From positions 6,634,001 through 6,698,000 of the forward strand of contig OX442323.1 of assembly GCA_949358305.1 (NCBI GenBank): a stretch of DNA of 64,000 bases, read 5' to 3'. Within the stretch, counting starts at the first letter, position 1; each line of letters opens with the position of its first letter. The notes below the pieces were generated by a model that worked only from the letters and a program-made list of their open reading frames with translations, was not told the DNA's origin and ran no database searches. A program made the translations under genes and the position numbers. Below, piece by piece: positions 48,340-57,900 of the stretch. This DNA comes from Strigamia acuminata (lineage: Eukaryota > Arthropoda > Chilopoda > Geophilomorpha > Linotaeniidae).

Positions 48340-49490
48340 CAAAACCAATAAACGCATCCGAATTTATCGCACACGATCAAAACTAGCTTCAATCCGTACA
48401 ATAAATCCAAAAAAAAATTAGATTAAATAATTGAATTAAATTAAACCAAAGAAAAAAAAATAGTGAAAATATACATAAATAAATAAAACCCAGCCGCAAA
48501 TTCATAAAATGCATCCGAATTTATCGCACACCGTGCAAAACTTGTTGAAACTCAACTGCAAATTCATAAAATGTATTTGAATTTATCGCACTCTATGCAA
48601 AATTAGCTTCAATCCGCACAATAAATCCAAAAAAGCATCCGAATTTATCGCCTACCGTGCAAAACTTGCTGAAACTACACAGCAAAACCAAAAAAGTCAT
48701 CCGAATTTATCGCTCACGCACAAATACAAGCTAACCTAACCTAACCTAACCTAAATTGGACGGAATACCTAAAAATCTCAAACCTGACCCTAACCTAACC
48801 TTAACCTAACACTAACCTAACCTAACCTAACCTAACACTAACCTAACACTAACCTAATACTAACCTAACACTAACCTAACCTAACCTAACCTAAGGTAAC
48901 TCACAAATACAAGCTGAAACTGGACTGAATACCTAAAAAACTCATCCGAATTTATCGCCCACGCACAAAAACAAGCTAAAACTGGACGGAATACCTCAAA
49001 AACTCATCCAAATTTATCGCCCACGCACAAATACAAGCTGAAATTTGAACTGAATATCTAAAAAAGTCATCCAAATTTATCGCCAACGCACAAATACAAG
49101 CTGAAACTACTCTGAATACCCAAAAAAGTCATCCGAATTTTCGCCCACACACAAATACTAGCTGAAATTTGAACTGAATATCTAAAAAAGTCATCCGAAT
49201 TTATCACTCACGCAGAAATACATGCTAAAATTGCACTGAATACCTAAAAAACTCATCCGAATTTATCGCTCACGCAGAAATACAAGCTGAAATTGCACTG
49301 AATATCTAGCTGAAATTCTCACTGAAATTCAAGCTGAAACTGCGCTGTAGATGTGAAAACGCATCCGAATTTATCGCCCAGACATAAACACAAACTGACG
49401 AAACGGCACTGAATATCTAAAAAACACATCCTATTTGCTACTGAACTGCGAGTCAAATAAACGACTTAAACGTATCCGAATTTATCAAAA
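48340..49490. repeat. 62-bp satellite array (about 12-14 units)
   Basis: Units begin CATCCGAATTTATCGC, continue CCACGCACAAATACAAGCTG, AAACTG and GACTGAATACC, and end with TAAAAAACT. Good copies start near 48511, 48636, 48698, 48941, 49003, 49066, 49128, 49190, 49252 and 49362. The first few units (48360-48640) are a divergent form with GTGCAAAACTTGTTGAAAC. Unit spacing of 62-65 bp is regular except where the CCTAA array interrupts. Confidence 0.85.
48731..48894 (-). repeat. Interstitial arthropod telomere-type repeats (TTAGG)n
   Basis: CCTAA repeats on the plus strand (TTAGG on minus) occupy 48731-48754 and about 48788-48894, with variants such as ACTAACCTAA and CCTTAACCTAA. The two blocks are separated by a satellite fragment, and the array grows out of a satellite unit at ACAAGCTAACC, so it sits inside the 62-bp satellite. 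The pentamer TTAGG is the ancestral telomere repeat of insects and many other arthropods, which supports the taxonomic call. This is not a chromosome end, since unique genes lie on both sides. Confidence 0.9.
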
Positions 49491-49880
49491 GTTGTTGAAA
49501 CTTAACTGTGTAAATATAGCAGGTGTGCCAAACCTGTTGAAACCGAGCTGTGTGTAAAATACAAGCAAGGACTATACCGTATTACATTGCTTCCACGGGC
49601 GATAAATCGGGTTTTTTCCAAAGCATAATCACCACTTACTATTATAGTCAGAGGAATTTCAACTCCGAATTAATAGCAACTTGAAAACATAGATGGCGCC
49701 ACTGTTTTCATGTCAGAAACTGTCTCTGGTCGCTCCTGCCATCTAGAGACGACTGAACGAAACAATACCCACACATTGTGTATCATCAAACACAAGCGAT
49801 TTACGTAAAACAATGTCTTCATTTTTACTCGATGAGTGGCACCACCGATTAAAGACAATTTTTAGAACGTTGTTTGTACA

Positions 49881-50035
49881 TTTTAACCAAGGAGGTGAGA
49901 TTAATTGCACAGTGTTTTTCATTTGGGCGTCGTCCATTTCCTCAACGTTCCTTCGAACGATACAAAACGATACAACAGCCGAAAAGAATTTCAATCGCCT
50001 TGTCCGTTAACGTCTGCATTTTCGATTCTACTAAA
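49881..50035 (-). pseudogene. Decayed copy of exon 1 of the F-box-like/LRR gene
   Basis: Read on the minus strand from about 50020, this gives MQTLTDKAIEILFGC, then a frameshift, then EEMDDAQMKNTVQLI. The intact gene at 52603-52729 reads MQKLTDMAIKILFDC and KEMDDVQMKNTLQLI. The upstream sequence is also similar (ATTCAATAGTAACATTTCGG against ATTTAATAGTGACATTTTGG), so the copy includes leader sequence. After QLI the similarity to the parent stops and the frame continues into the right arm of the inverted-repeat cassette. Confidence 0.75.
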
Positions 50036-50089
50036 AGTTTTTTAGATATTCAATAGTAACATTTCGGTTTGGTTTGCTCTGTTTTATGT

Positions 50090-50743
50090 TTATTTAAAAT
50101 TTGATGTACGGTACACAAAAAAAAATTTCTAGACTTTCAACAGCCCAATGTCTGTACTGGCGTGCTAAATTTTCAAAAATAACTGCTGCAGCAACAGAGA
50201 AACAAATCTGACGTCAACACCGAAGAGAAGAAACAACCAGAAAAATAGGTAACACTGCCACCATTTTGGCACAGTGGCTCCATCTCGCTCCATCTCTTGA
50301 ATAAACGCAAAATTTCCTTAGTTTTTTCCAAAGTTTTCATAAAAAAAAATTGCTAATCGTTAAATATATTTTGCCATAAAATAAAAGAAAAAATAAGTAT
50401 GACCACAAACTCAATAAAAGAATTTAAAAATTGATTGATTGATTGATTCCCCACTCCTGGAGTCCTAACTATGACTACCTCTAACCAGCGTCATCAATGG
50501 AGTGTTTCTTATTAAAACTGTTGTTTCAGTTGATGAAAACACGTTAATTGGTCATTGTTTATCGAAAGAATTGACAAAATTGATGAGAATGGTCATTTTC
50601 TTGCTTGTTTGAAAACTTTTTGATTTAAGACAAAATTCACCAAAAATTCACACACATGGCATACCGGTATTAACTTTTTATTTTCAAAATAAACAAAACA
50701 AAAAAAATCGATTTAATGCAGACACGCAAGCTCAGAAAACTCG
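50090..50743. other. Spacer between pseudo-exon and LRR gene; nothing recognised
   Basis: About 650 bp without a gene. A short (TTGA)n run at 50432-50447 is the only simple repeat. ATTTTCAAAATAAACAAAAC near 50683 lies just downstream of the LRR gene stop on its strand, but the poly(A) site of that gene is not clear. Confidence 0.4.
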
Positions 50744-52729
50744 TTAGTCGCCGACGTCACCATCGCCGCCGTCATCGTCGCTGCCGGAGGAAGAAACAAA
50801 AATAAACTCGAGCTGCAGCGTCACCCCGTGTCTCTCAGCCGTCTCCATCACATGAGCTTCGAAATCCAGTTCTCTCGTCACATTCATCAAGTTTATTTTC
50901 AACTCGAACAGAGAACCGATTTTCAAAACATCCTCAATCGCTGACCATTCCAACAAATTCCATTGATAAAGTCGCAAACTTCTGAGTTTCTTCTTCGCCA
51001 TCAACTCGGCAAACTCGCGTGCTATTTTATCGCTGAAACCGCAGCAATCGCCAAGTGTAAGCTTCTCGAGATTCGGACACATGTCCAACACCTGGAAAAA
51101 ATGACCGGAAGAAACCCAAACATCCAAGGAACCGACCACACAAAATTCAACTAAATTCTCCAAACACAAATGACGCAAACTGAGTGGATTTGTGTCATCT
51201 ATGGTGACACTTTTGTCCATTTGAGCATACAAGATGGTCAACTTCTTGAATTTCGTCAAACTGTGCAGCATTTTGAGGGTGAAAACCTTCGAATGAATGA
51301 AGATTTGGCAAACTTTGGGACACTTGAGCACAGCGATGTCAAGCTCATCTTCAATGGAGTCACCGGAGAGCGTAAAGTACAATTGTCTCAGGTTGTATTG
51401 CTGTGGTGGCGAGTCAAGCGGCAAGAGCGCCTTGAGCCACTTACTGGAATATAAATTTAAAAAATTCAAGTCTTCGATCGATGGCATCGTGTTCAATACG
51501 AAGCGGGACAAGTCCATTGGAATGTCGAAACCGTCAAATTTGAATACTCGCAAGGTGTTTCTGAGTGTGGAATCTTCTCTGCATAGATTTCTCACAAAAA
51601 GTTCTGTGGTTCCATAGACAACAAGCTCAACGAGTGGCAGCTGAGCGATGTGTAAGGCCCCGACGTCCTCCACAACACCGCCGGAAATGTGAAGCTTTTG
51701 TAGATTTGGCAAACACTGGCACATTTGTTTGCAAGCATTGGCTGTGAGGGGACTTTTCCAGGGCAGACGTAAGACTGTCAGATTCTGTGTGATAAATAAA
51801 TACAATTAGAAGAATTTCGCACATTTTCCATTAATGTGCACGCAATTTTTACAGACAAAATACATTTTACAACAGAAAAATGCACGGTTTTGACGGATAA
51901 AGCATTTTTGTCTGAAAAATGTTTTTTTTTTCTTACTTGTTAGTATATTGTATTTTTTCTTCAAATCCATTTTGATTTTTACATCAAAATGCATTTTTCT
52001 GTTCGCAAATGCATTTTTGTATTGGTAAATGCATTTGTCTATCTTTAAATTCATTTTTCTTTCTGCTATGCATTTTTTTCATTTGCAAATGCATTTTTTC
52101 ACCTCAAAATGCATTTAACTGTCTGCATAAGCACTTTTTTTGGCTTGAAAATACACTTTTCTGCTAAAAAAAAAAGGTTATTTCTAAATTTTTAATATTT
52201 TGTCCGTTTTTCTACGAATTTTTATTATTTGGTCTGTTTTTCTTCGAATTTTTAATATTTGGTCTGTTTTTCTTCAAATTTAATAATTAATCGTCTTTTG
52301 TGATATTTTCCGTCGCTGTCTGTGTAAAGTCAGTTCCCTTTTGATACTCACTTTCAACTTGTGGCCGCTAATAGTAAGTAAAAATTCCAAATCAAAATTT
52401 GGACTGGAAAACGACATACTAAGTCTTCTCTGATGTTCGTATAAAAATGGAACAACGTCCCAAGCTTGTGGATACCGAATTTTGACGTCCCAAAAATTCC
52501 AACCCAAATTCGTCAGCACTTCGTCGCGAAGAGTAGAAGCTAAATCGGACCGTGTGTTGTTGATAATTACGAAATAAATTCACAAATTCAAGTGTAACTT
52601 ACGTAGGTTATCGAAATAAGTGATCAATTGCAACGTGTTTTTCATTTGAACGTCGTCCATTTCCTTAACGTTCCATTGCACCATACAGTCAAAAAGAATT
52701 TTAATTGCCATGTCGGTTAATTTCTGCAT
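50744..52729 (-). CDS. F-box-like, leucine-rich-repeat protein, 451 residues, 3 exons
   Basis: Exons in transcript order: 52729-52603, 52539-52352, 51784-50744; phases agree. A probable leader intron (CAATTTCAG|GTAAAG to GAGCAG, about 52790-52741) precedes the start codon MQKLTDMAIKILFD. Residues 43-60 (LPSTLRDEVLTNLGWNFW after the exon 1-2 join) have the LP..L..EVL..L spacing of an F-box. From about 105 on come leucine-rich repeats, for example LTVLRLPWKSPLTANACKQM, LPNLQKLHISGG, LEKLTLGDCCGFSD and LRSLRLYQWN. The end is an acidic SGSDDDGGDGDVGD tail. F-box/LRR proteins usually select substrates for SCF ubiquitin ligases; here that role is inference and the F-box match is weak. Such genes are often multicopy, in line with the pseudo-exon at 49881-50035. 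Confidence 0.7.
51830..52170. repeat. ATGCATTTTT-type tandem array in the LRR gene intron
   Basis: Degenerate 20-25-bp units with AAAATGCATTTTT cores (for example TCGCAAATGCATTTTTGTAT, CATTTGCAAATGCATTTTTT) fill most of the intron 51785-52351. The same array type occurs at 9480-9720 in a CPOX intron. No gene lies in it. Confidence 0.8.
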
Positions 52730-52792
52730 TTTCGATTCTGCTCAAGAAATAGACAATTTAATAGTGACATTTTGGTTTAGTTTTGTCTTTAC

Positions 52793-54084
52793 CTGAAATT
52801 GAAGAGCTACAAGCACGGTGTCACACGGTCAGACAGTTTAAACGGAAAGTCACGGTGGACTTTGCGAGATCAATTCCGTATTTTCACGCTAGGCGTCGTG
52901 AATTGGTCGCGAGAAAAGATGACTTTTTTTGTGCAAATTTGGCCTAGTCCCACATTTTGGTCAAGAAAAATTAATCGTTTGAAAAACTATTGTTTATTTT
53001 AGGTCACAAGCATGATTCGTTTTGTTTCTTATGGATATTTATTGTGTTACCGGTATCAAATTGTTTGTGTATTCCTCAATTATCATTGAAATATTTTTTG
53101 TTCAAAATAAATAAAAAGAAAATCAAAATCCATGTAAACTCGTTTTTTTTAAGCATTTCCATCTTTTTTTAAAAAATATTTTCTGGTTCTTCCTCACTCT
53201 TTACCTTCTGTTTTGTGAGTATATTCAACCACGAGCATTTATTTATTATTTATTTATTTATTTATTTATTTTGTGTTCATGATTCAACGATTCTGATCCA
53301 AATATAGTTATTTCACTTCTATGCCTGCAATTTATTCAAAAACATTTAATTAACCATCAATTTTTAAATCGTAAATTCAATTTTCCCTTTTTTCCATCTT
53401 TATCCATGCTTTAGCCACATTTAACTTTCACCGAAAATCACCCATTGCAAAACTCAAACTTTTATTTTATTTTATTTTGTTATTCATTTTTATTGCTCTT
53501 ATTCTTTTGTTTTTGGTTTACTTTTTGCAAACTGTGATACAAATTTCTCAAGGACCCAACCTTGCATTCGCATTATACCAACTGGGAAAACACCAGAAAA
53601 CCCAGTTGAAATTAGTGGCACAACAATACCATTTTAAAACGAAAATTACACAATCTCAAATCAAGTAAAATAAAACAAAAAAAATAAAACAAGTATAATA
53701 AACACACAGCAAACGACGATATCCACTGCTTCATTCGCGACCGACATCGACTGCCTAAATTCTACAAGAACAAAATAAAATTAATAATCAACAATAAAAC
53801 ATTTAATTTGAATAAATTACCTGTAGAAATCTGCGTAGCGATTAAAATCCTTTTTCCATCATGATGAATCTGGGTTTCCTAGCCGTGATATCACCTTTTT
53901 TTTTAACCACTTTGCCCAATGATCAAATGCCAATTCGTGATTATCACTTCCCGGTAGGCCTATGACATCAATTCAAAGATCCGCTGGTGGGACTTGACTT
54001 AATCCAATGCCTGGTTTGTGTGTTCGAATAGGACTAACATCTGCAGCCATTTCAAAATGGAGAAGACGAAAACAAACTAACGTT
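52793..54084. other. Spacer upstream of the LRR gene; nothing recognised
   Basis: About 1.3 kb with no convincing gene. It contains a (TTTA)n run near 53237-53270. Short open frames here have the composition of random AT-rich DNA. Confidence 0.45.
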
Positions 54085-54235
54085 AGTGTTTCTATTGTTA
54101 AAACGATTTGATATTTTAATATTTTTCGTATTGTGTTTAAACAGGAGAAAATAAATTGGTGATAAAAACAATGAAAATCAAACATTGTTATTCAACGTGT
54201 GAAAACAAAATAAACAGTTTGTACGCAATAACTTC
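54085..54235 (+). pseudogene. Decayed copy of the 3' part of the FLYWCH gene
   Basis: AACAGGAGAAAATAAATTGG, TCAAACATTGTTATTCAACG, TGTGAAAACAAAATAAACAG and TTTGTACGCAATA match in order the end and 3' UTR of the FLYWCH gene (48180-48305), with insertions and deletions. The finger itself is not preserved. It lies immediately downstream of DHDDS, on the opposite strand. Confidence 0.6.
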
Positions 54236-54258
54236 CACCAGATGGCATACAATCTTAT

Positions 54259-55934
54259 TCAATCTTTTGTTTTTTTCATAAAATTGTCACGTTTATCCTG
54301 AAGATGCATCAAGAATAACTTTATTCTGTCTTCACGAGCTTTCGTCAACGTGAGAAAATGTTCTTCGACATCACACGATAATAAACTGTCGTTAAAACCG
54401 CATTCCCGCGCAGCTATTTCACGCAACAGTTCGGCTTCCATTTTCTCCCGGAGAAAAATACTCCTTTCTTCATGGAGCTGAAAAATATTTTAAAAATCAA
54501 ACAAAACGTAAATTAATAAAGTATTTTCTCACCCTTGTTGATTTAGACTGACGCTGGTAATAGAAAATTGCAAACGCTAGATGCCAAAACGTGAATTCAG
54601 GCCAAAACGCTTTTACAAACATCAAAACAGAGTACGAACTCTAAAAATGAAAAGAATTAACAACTGGTTAATTGTAAACCGATTTCAAATTTCGTATTTC
54701 CGCAATTAAGAGCCGTGGCTACTATTTGAGGGCGGCTACAATTCAAGAACAGCTCTTAATTGCAGAAATTGTGGAAATTATCGTATTAAATTTTAAAAAC
54801 TGCATTTTTATGCTTATAAACATGCTTTTATGGTTTTATGGTTGTAATGCAATTTTTTATGACTAAAAAATCGTCTTTTTCACATGTAAAACGATCGGAA
54901 ATGTTGATGAAGTAAAAAACATTTTTTTTTTTGTACTTTGTACTCACTCCAGTTGCCTCGGATACCACAATCTCGTCCCGATCTTAGATGACATAATATC
55001 AACTCACCTGCCATAACAGGAAGTCACTTAATCGAACTTCACCCGAAGTCCGGACAACTAAATTCGGAGGATTTGATTTATTTGTGTATAGACATTTTTC
55101 CAACAGTGTTTCGGTTACGTCACTAAAATAAACAACAAAATTAACGTGCAATACAACTTTTTTATCATCAAAATTAACCTCGACTTGATTAGTCCCTTTT
55201 CCACACCAATTGCTAATTCCCTGATGGCGCTAGTAATCTCTTCACGTGCTGTGTATGCAATACACAAGTTTAAAACGAGTCTAAAAGGATTTTTATGCAT
55301 CAATCAAACTAATTAAAGCAATAAGAAAATGTGTTTTTCTTTTTTTCTTCCTTTTTCTCATTCATACTTCGTATTGCTTCTAGATATTTCTACAATTTCC
55401 GAAATTAATTCCTGCACGTCGTGAGGTAATAAATTCGGATTTCCCACACATCGGATGCATACATTGTAACTCATAATTTTATCTCTGATAAAAAATAATT
55501 TTTAAAAAAATTAGATTAAATTAAATTAAATTAAACCAAAGAAAAAAAATATTAGTGAAAATAAAAATAAAAATCGTTAATTTAAATTTTTTTTTAAATA
55601 TAATTTTCTACTTTTCGTCTAGTAAATGTCTGAGTTTCATTCTGGCTAAATCCATGATCGCATCGACCTCGTTCTTTGATCTTTTAAAATTTTCGATACT
55701 GAATGCGTAAACTGTGGCTTCTTTGATTCCGAAATCAAGGCACCATTTTATTATTTTCGCAGACTTTTCGAATCCATGCACATGACCCTCAATTTTATTC
55801 AATTTCTTCTTGTTGGCAAATCTTCTATTCCCGTCCATTATGAACGCAACGTGACTGGGGATTTCGCCGGCTTTCAGCACGTTGATGCAAAACTGCTCGA
55901 GCCACGATCGTTTATCGGTGCTAAACCAAGACAT
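54259..55934 (-). CDS. DHDDS: Dehydrodolichyl diphosphate synthase catalytic subunit, 6 exons
   Basis: The cis-prenyltransferase that elongates farnesyl diphosphate with isopentenyl units to make the dolichol precursor for N-glycosylation, at the ER with its partner NgBR/Nus1. Exons: 55934-55612, 55484-55368, 55280-55179, 55122-55008, 54640-54533, 54477-54259; phases agree, 327 residues (human 333). It starts [20 protein letters not shown]. The phosphate-binding loop FIMDGNRR is at 31-38, [16 protein letters not shown] follows at about 77-91, and [35 protein letters not shown] and [15 protein letters not shown] (205-219) follow in family order. The C-terminal helix is rich in Glu/Arg/Lys, as in animal DHDDS. 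A short MITE-like inverted repeat at 54693-54787 sits in one intron. Confidence 0.96.
54693..54787. mobile_element. Short MITE, family C copy 2
   Basis: CGTATTTCCGCAATTAAGAG at the left and its complement CTCTTAATTGCAGAAATTG at the right enclose a GC-richer centre (GAGGGCGGCTAC). The left end matches that of 15556-15852. It lies in the DHDDS intron 54641-55007. Confidence 0.55.
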
Positions 55935-56900
55935 CTTCTTAAAATAAAATAGAAAACTTATTTTTGTGCATCTAATTTCGACTTTGAAACGCGAATATCA
56001 CAAAATTGCATCAGATATTTGTTTGTCAAAAATTTGTTTGTAAAAAAAATTAATCCAAAAATCCTCATTTTTAATTTAAACATTTTTTTAAGAAATAAAA
56101 TAATATTCTTTCTTACGTGCACGAATTGTAGTGTTTATCTACGGGCGTTAAGCTGCTAATTGCTAATCATGTTCTCAGTTTTCAAATGAAAATTCTTATT
56201 GTGAAGAAGTGATAAGAAAAGTAATAAATAACAAAAAGCAATAATCATATTCAAATTTTTTTATTTATACTTTGAAATTTAAAAGGAATATAATTTTTCT
56301 CTAATTTGAACAAATAACTTCCTCCAGGTGCAATAACCAACAACTTCTTTCAGATGCAAGAACCATACCAACTTATTATTCTATACAATTACAGAGTATT
56401 GTCTTTCCAATCATTTGTTTTTAAAAGCTTTTACTAAAGGCTTTTCTTGACTTGAATTTAATTTATTCAATTTAATTTAACTTGACTTGAATGTTTGTTT
56501 CAACTTCTGATGCACAGTAGCGCCGGTAATTTTACTTTATCCATACTTGTCTTGGAATTTTGGGTATTGAAGTGGATATTGAATTCAAAACTGTTATTAT
56601 CATCATTGAATAATTTCGTATTTTATGTCAATTTATATAAATGAAATCTACAAATTTTATTTTATTAACATATTAAATTGAATTGTAACGATACATGAAC
56701 ATCACAAATTTTATTTTATTTTGCTAACGTTGGGATTCCTTATCAAAAAGAATCCAGTCGGAAGGAGTCCTAGTGATCAAGAGTGTCATTCGATTAATTA
56801 GGCCTAACGTTCGTTTTCCGCATAACGAGAAAGTGCGATACAACAAAATTCAACGACGGTTGCCATAGAAACTAGTCAACTAGAGCCACAGTATAGATCG
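55935..56900. other. DHDDS upstream spacer; nothing recognised
   Basis: About 1 kb of AT-rich DNA upstream of DHDDS. No TATA box at a fitting distance and no open frame of note. Similarity to the duplicated unit begins near 56900 (GCGCACATGCGCAGTA). Confidence 0.4.
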
Positions 56901-57900
56901 CGCACATGCGCAGTAGTGGCTGGAAATAAGAATCATACTGCATTATGGGAAGAAGAACAGTGGAGGTGATCTGACGCGATGGCTTACGACAGCAGCAACC
57001 ATTGGCCTGTATATTTAGATTTAATCTTCAGCCATCCAATCGTTTCGAGGTGGGAATTTGAGTTTGTTTATGTCTATACATATATTTAAGATTATAAATG
57101 TTTCAGAATTGTCAAAAAACAGCAGAATAATTAAACGAATTTGGACATTTTTATTTTTTTTTTCATAGAAGGCCGACCACGGTAAAATTGAATCTCGCCA
57201 CCATTGTTAACAACTCAATCCGAATCATACGCCTTGATGGAAAATAAGGTTTCCTGACAACCTGGGCTTCAAAAAATCTTTTGGTAAGTACATTTTTTAA
57301 ATTTAACAACATTTTAGGAAATGATTTAAGAAATCAGTAATATTTTTAATTTTTCTAAAAGGCATTGTACAAAATGGCTGAATTCAAACAATTTGAATTG
57401 GGGTTTGTAATAATAATATCAAGCCTTGATGGAGAAATCCATGCACATGCGCAGTAAGAATCAAATTGCATTGTGGGAAGGAGGACAGTATGTGTTCTGA
57501 CGTGATGGATACGACAGCAGCAACCATTGGCCTGTATATTTAGATTTAATCTTCAGCCATCCAATCGTTTCGAGGTGGGAATTTGAATTAGTTTATCTTA
57601 AATTACTTTTAAGATTGTAAATGTTTCAGAATAGTTTAAAAATAGCGGAATAATTTAACGAATTTTGGCATATTTCGTTTTTTTTTTTTGAACAGAAGGC
57701 CCACGCTGAAATCGAATCTCGCCGCCATTATTAACAACTCGATTCGGAGCCATCCACTCCGCCTTGATGAGAAATCAGATTTTCTGAGCTTCAAATTATA
57801 CATTAGTAAGTAAATTTTTCAAATGTAACCATATTTTAGGAAATAATTTAATGAATTTCGGTATTTTTAATTTTTACAAAACGTGCTGAATTCGAACGAG
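56900..57900. repeat. Tandem duplication, two copies of about 500 bp
   Basis: 56900-57400 and about 57435-57900 align along their length: CATGCGCAGTA, the block GACAGCAGCAACCATTGGCC, the donor GAGGTGGGAATTTGA, the acceptor-like T-tract, TCGAATCTCGCC...ATTGTTAACAACTC and the closing TTAGGAAATGATTTAA. Splice-like signals are retained in both copies, so exons were duplicated (see the CDS entry at 56979). Confidence 0.85.

Larger units (their letters stand above)
46928..49880. mobile_element. Inverted-repeat cassette carrying a FLYWCH gene, a satellite and telomere-type repeats
   Basis: The left arm (about 46928-47126) is repeated in reverse complement at about 49689-49880, sharing GAAGACATTGTTTTACGTAA, TGTGTTTGATGATA, TTTCGTTCAGTCGTCT and GCGACCAGAGACAGTTT. 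Between the arms, in order: a 41-bp tandem repeat (47258-47380), a TATA-box gene for a FLYWCH-type protein (47919-48212), a 62-bp satellite (48340-49490) and CCTAA arrays inside it. Long imperfect terminal inverted repeats around a FLYWCH gene resemble Mutator-like elements, whose transposases often carry FLYWCH fingers, but there is no transposase here and no target duplication can be fixed. It is either a non-autonomous DNA element or an inverted duplication. Confidence 0.55.

Noticed and set aside
48340-49490. CRISPR-like regular repeats
   Set aside because: The units are contiguous degenerate satellite copies with no unique spacers, in a eukaryotic genome.
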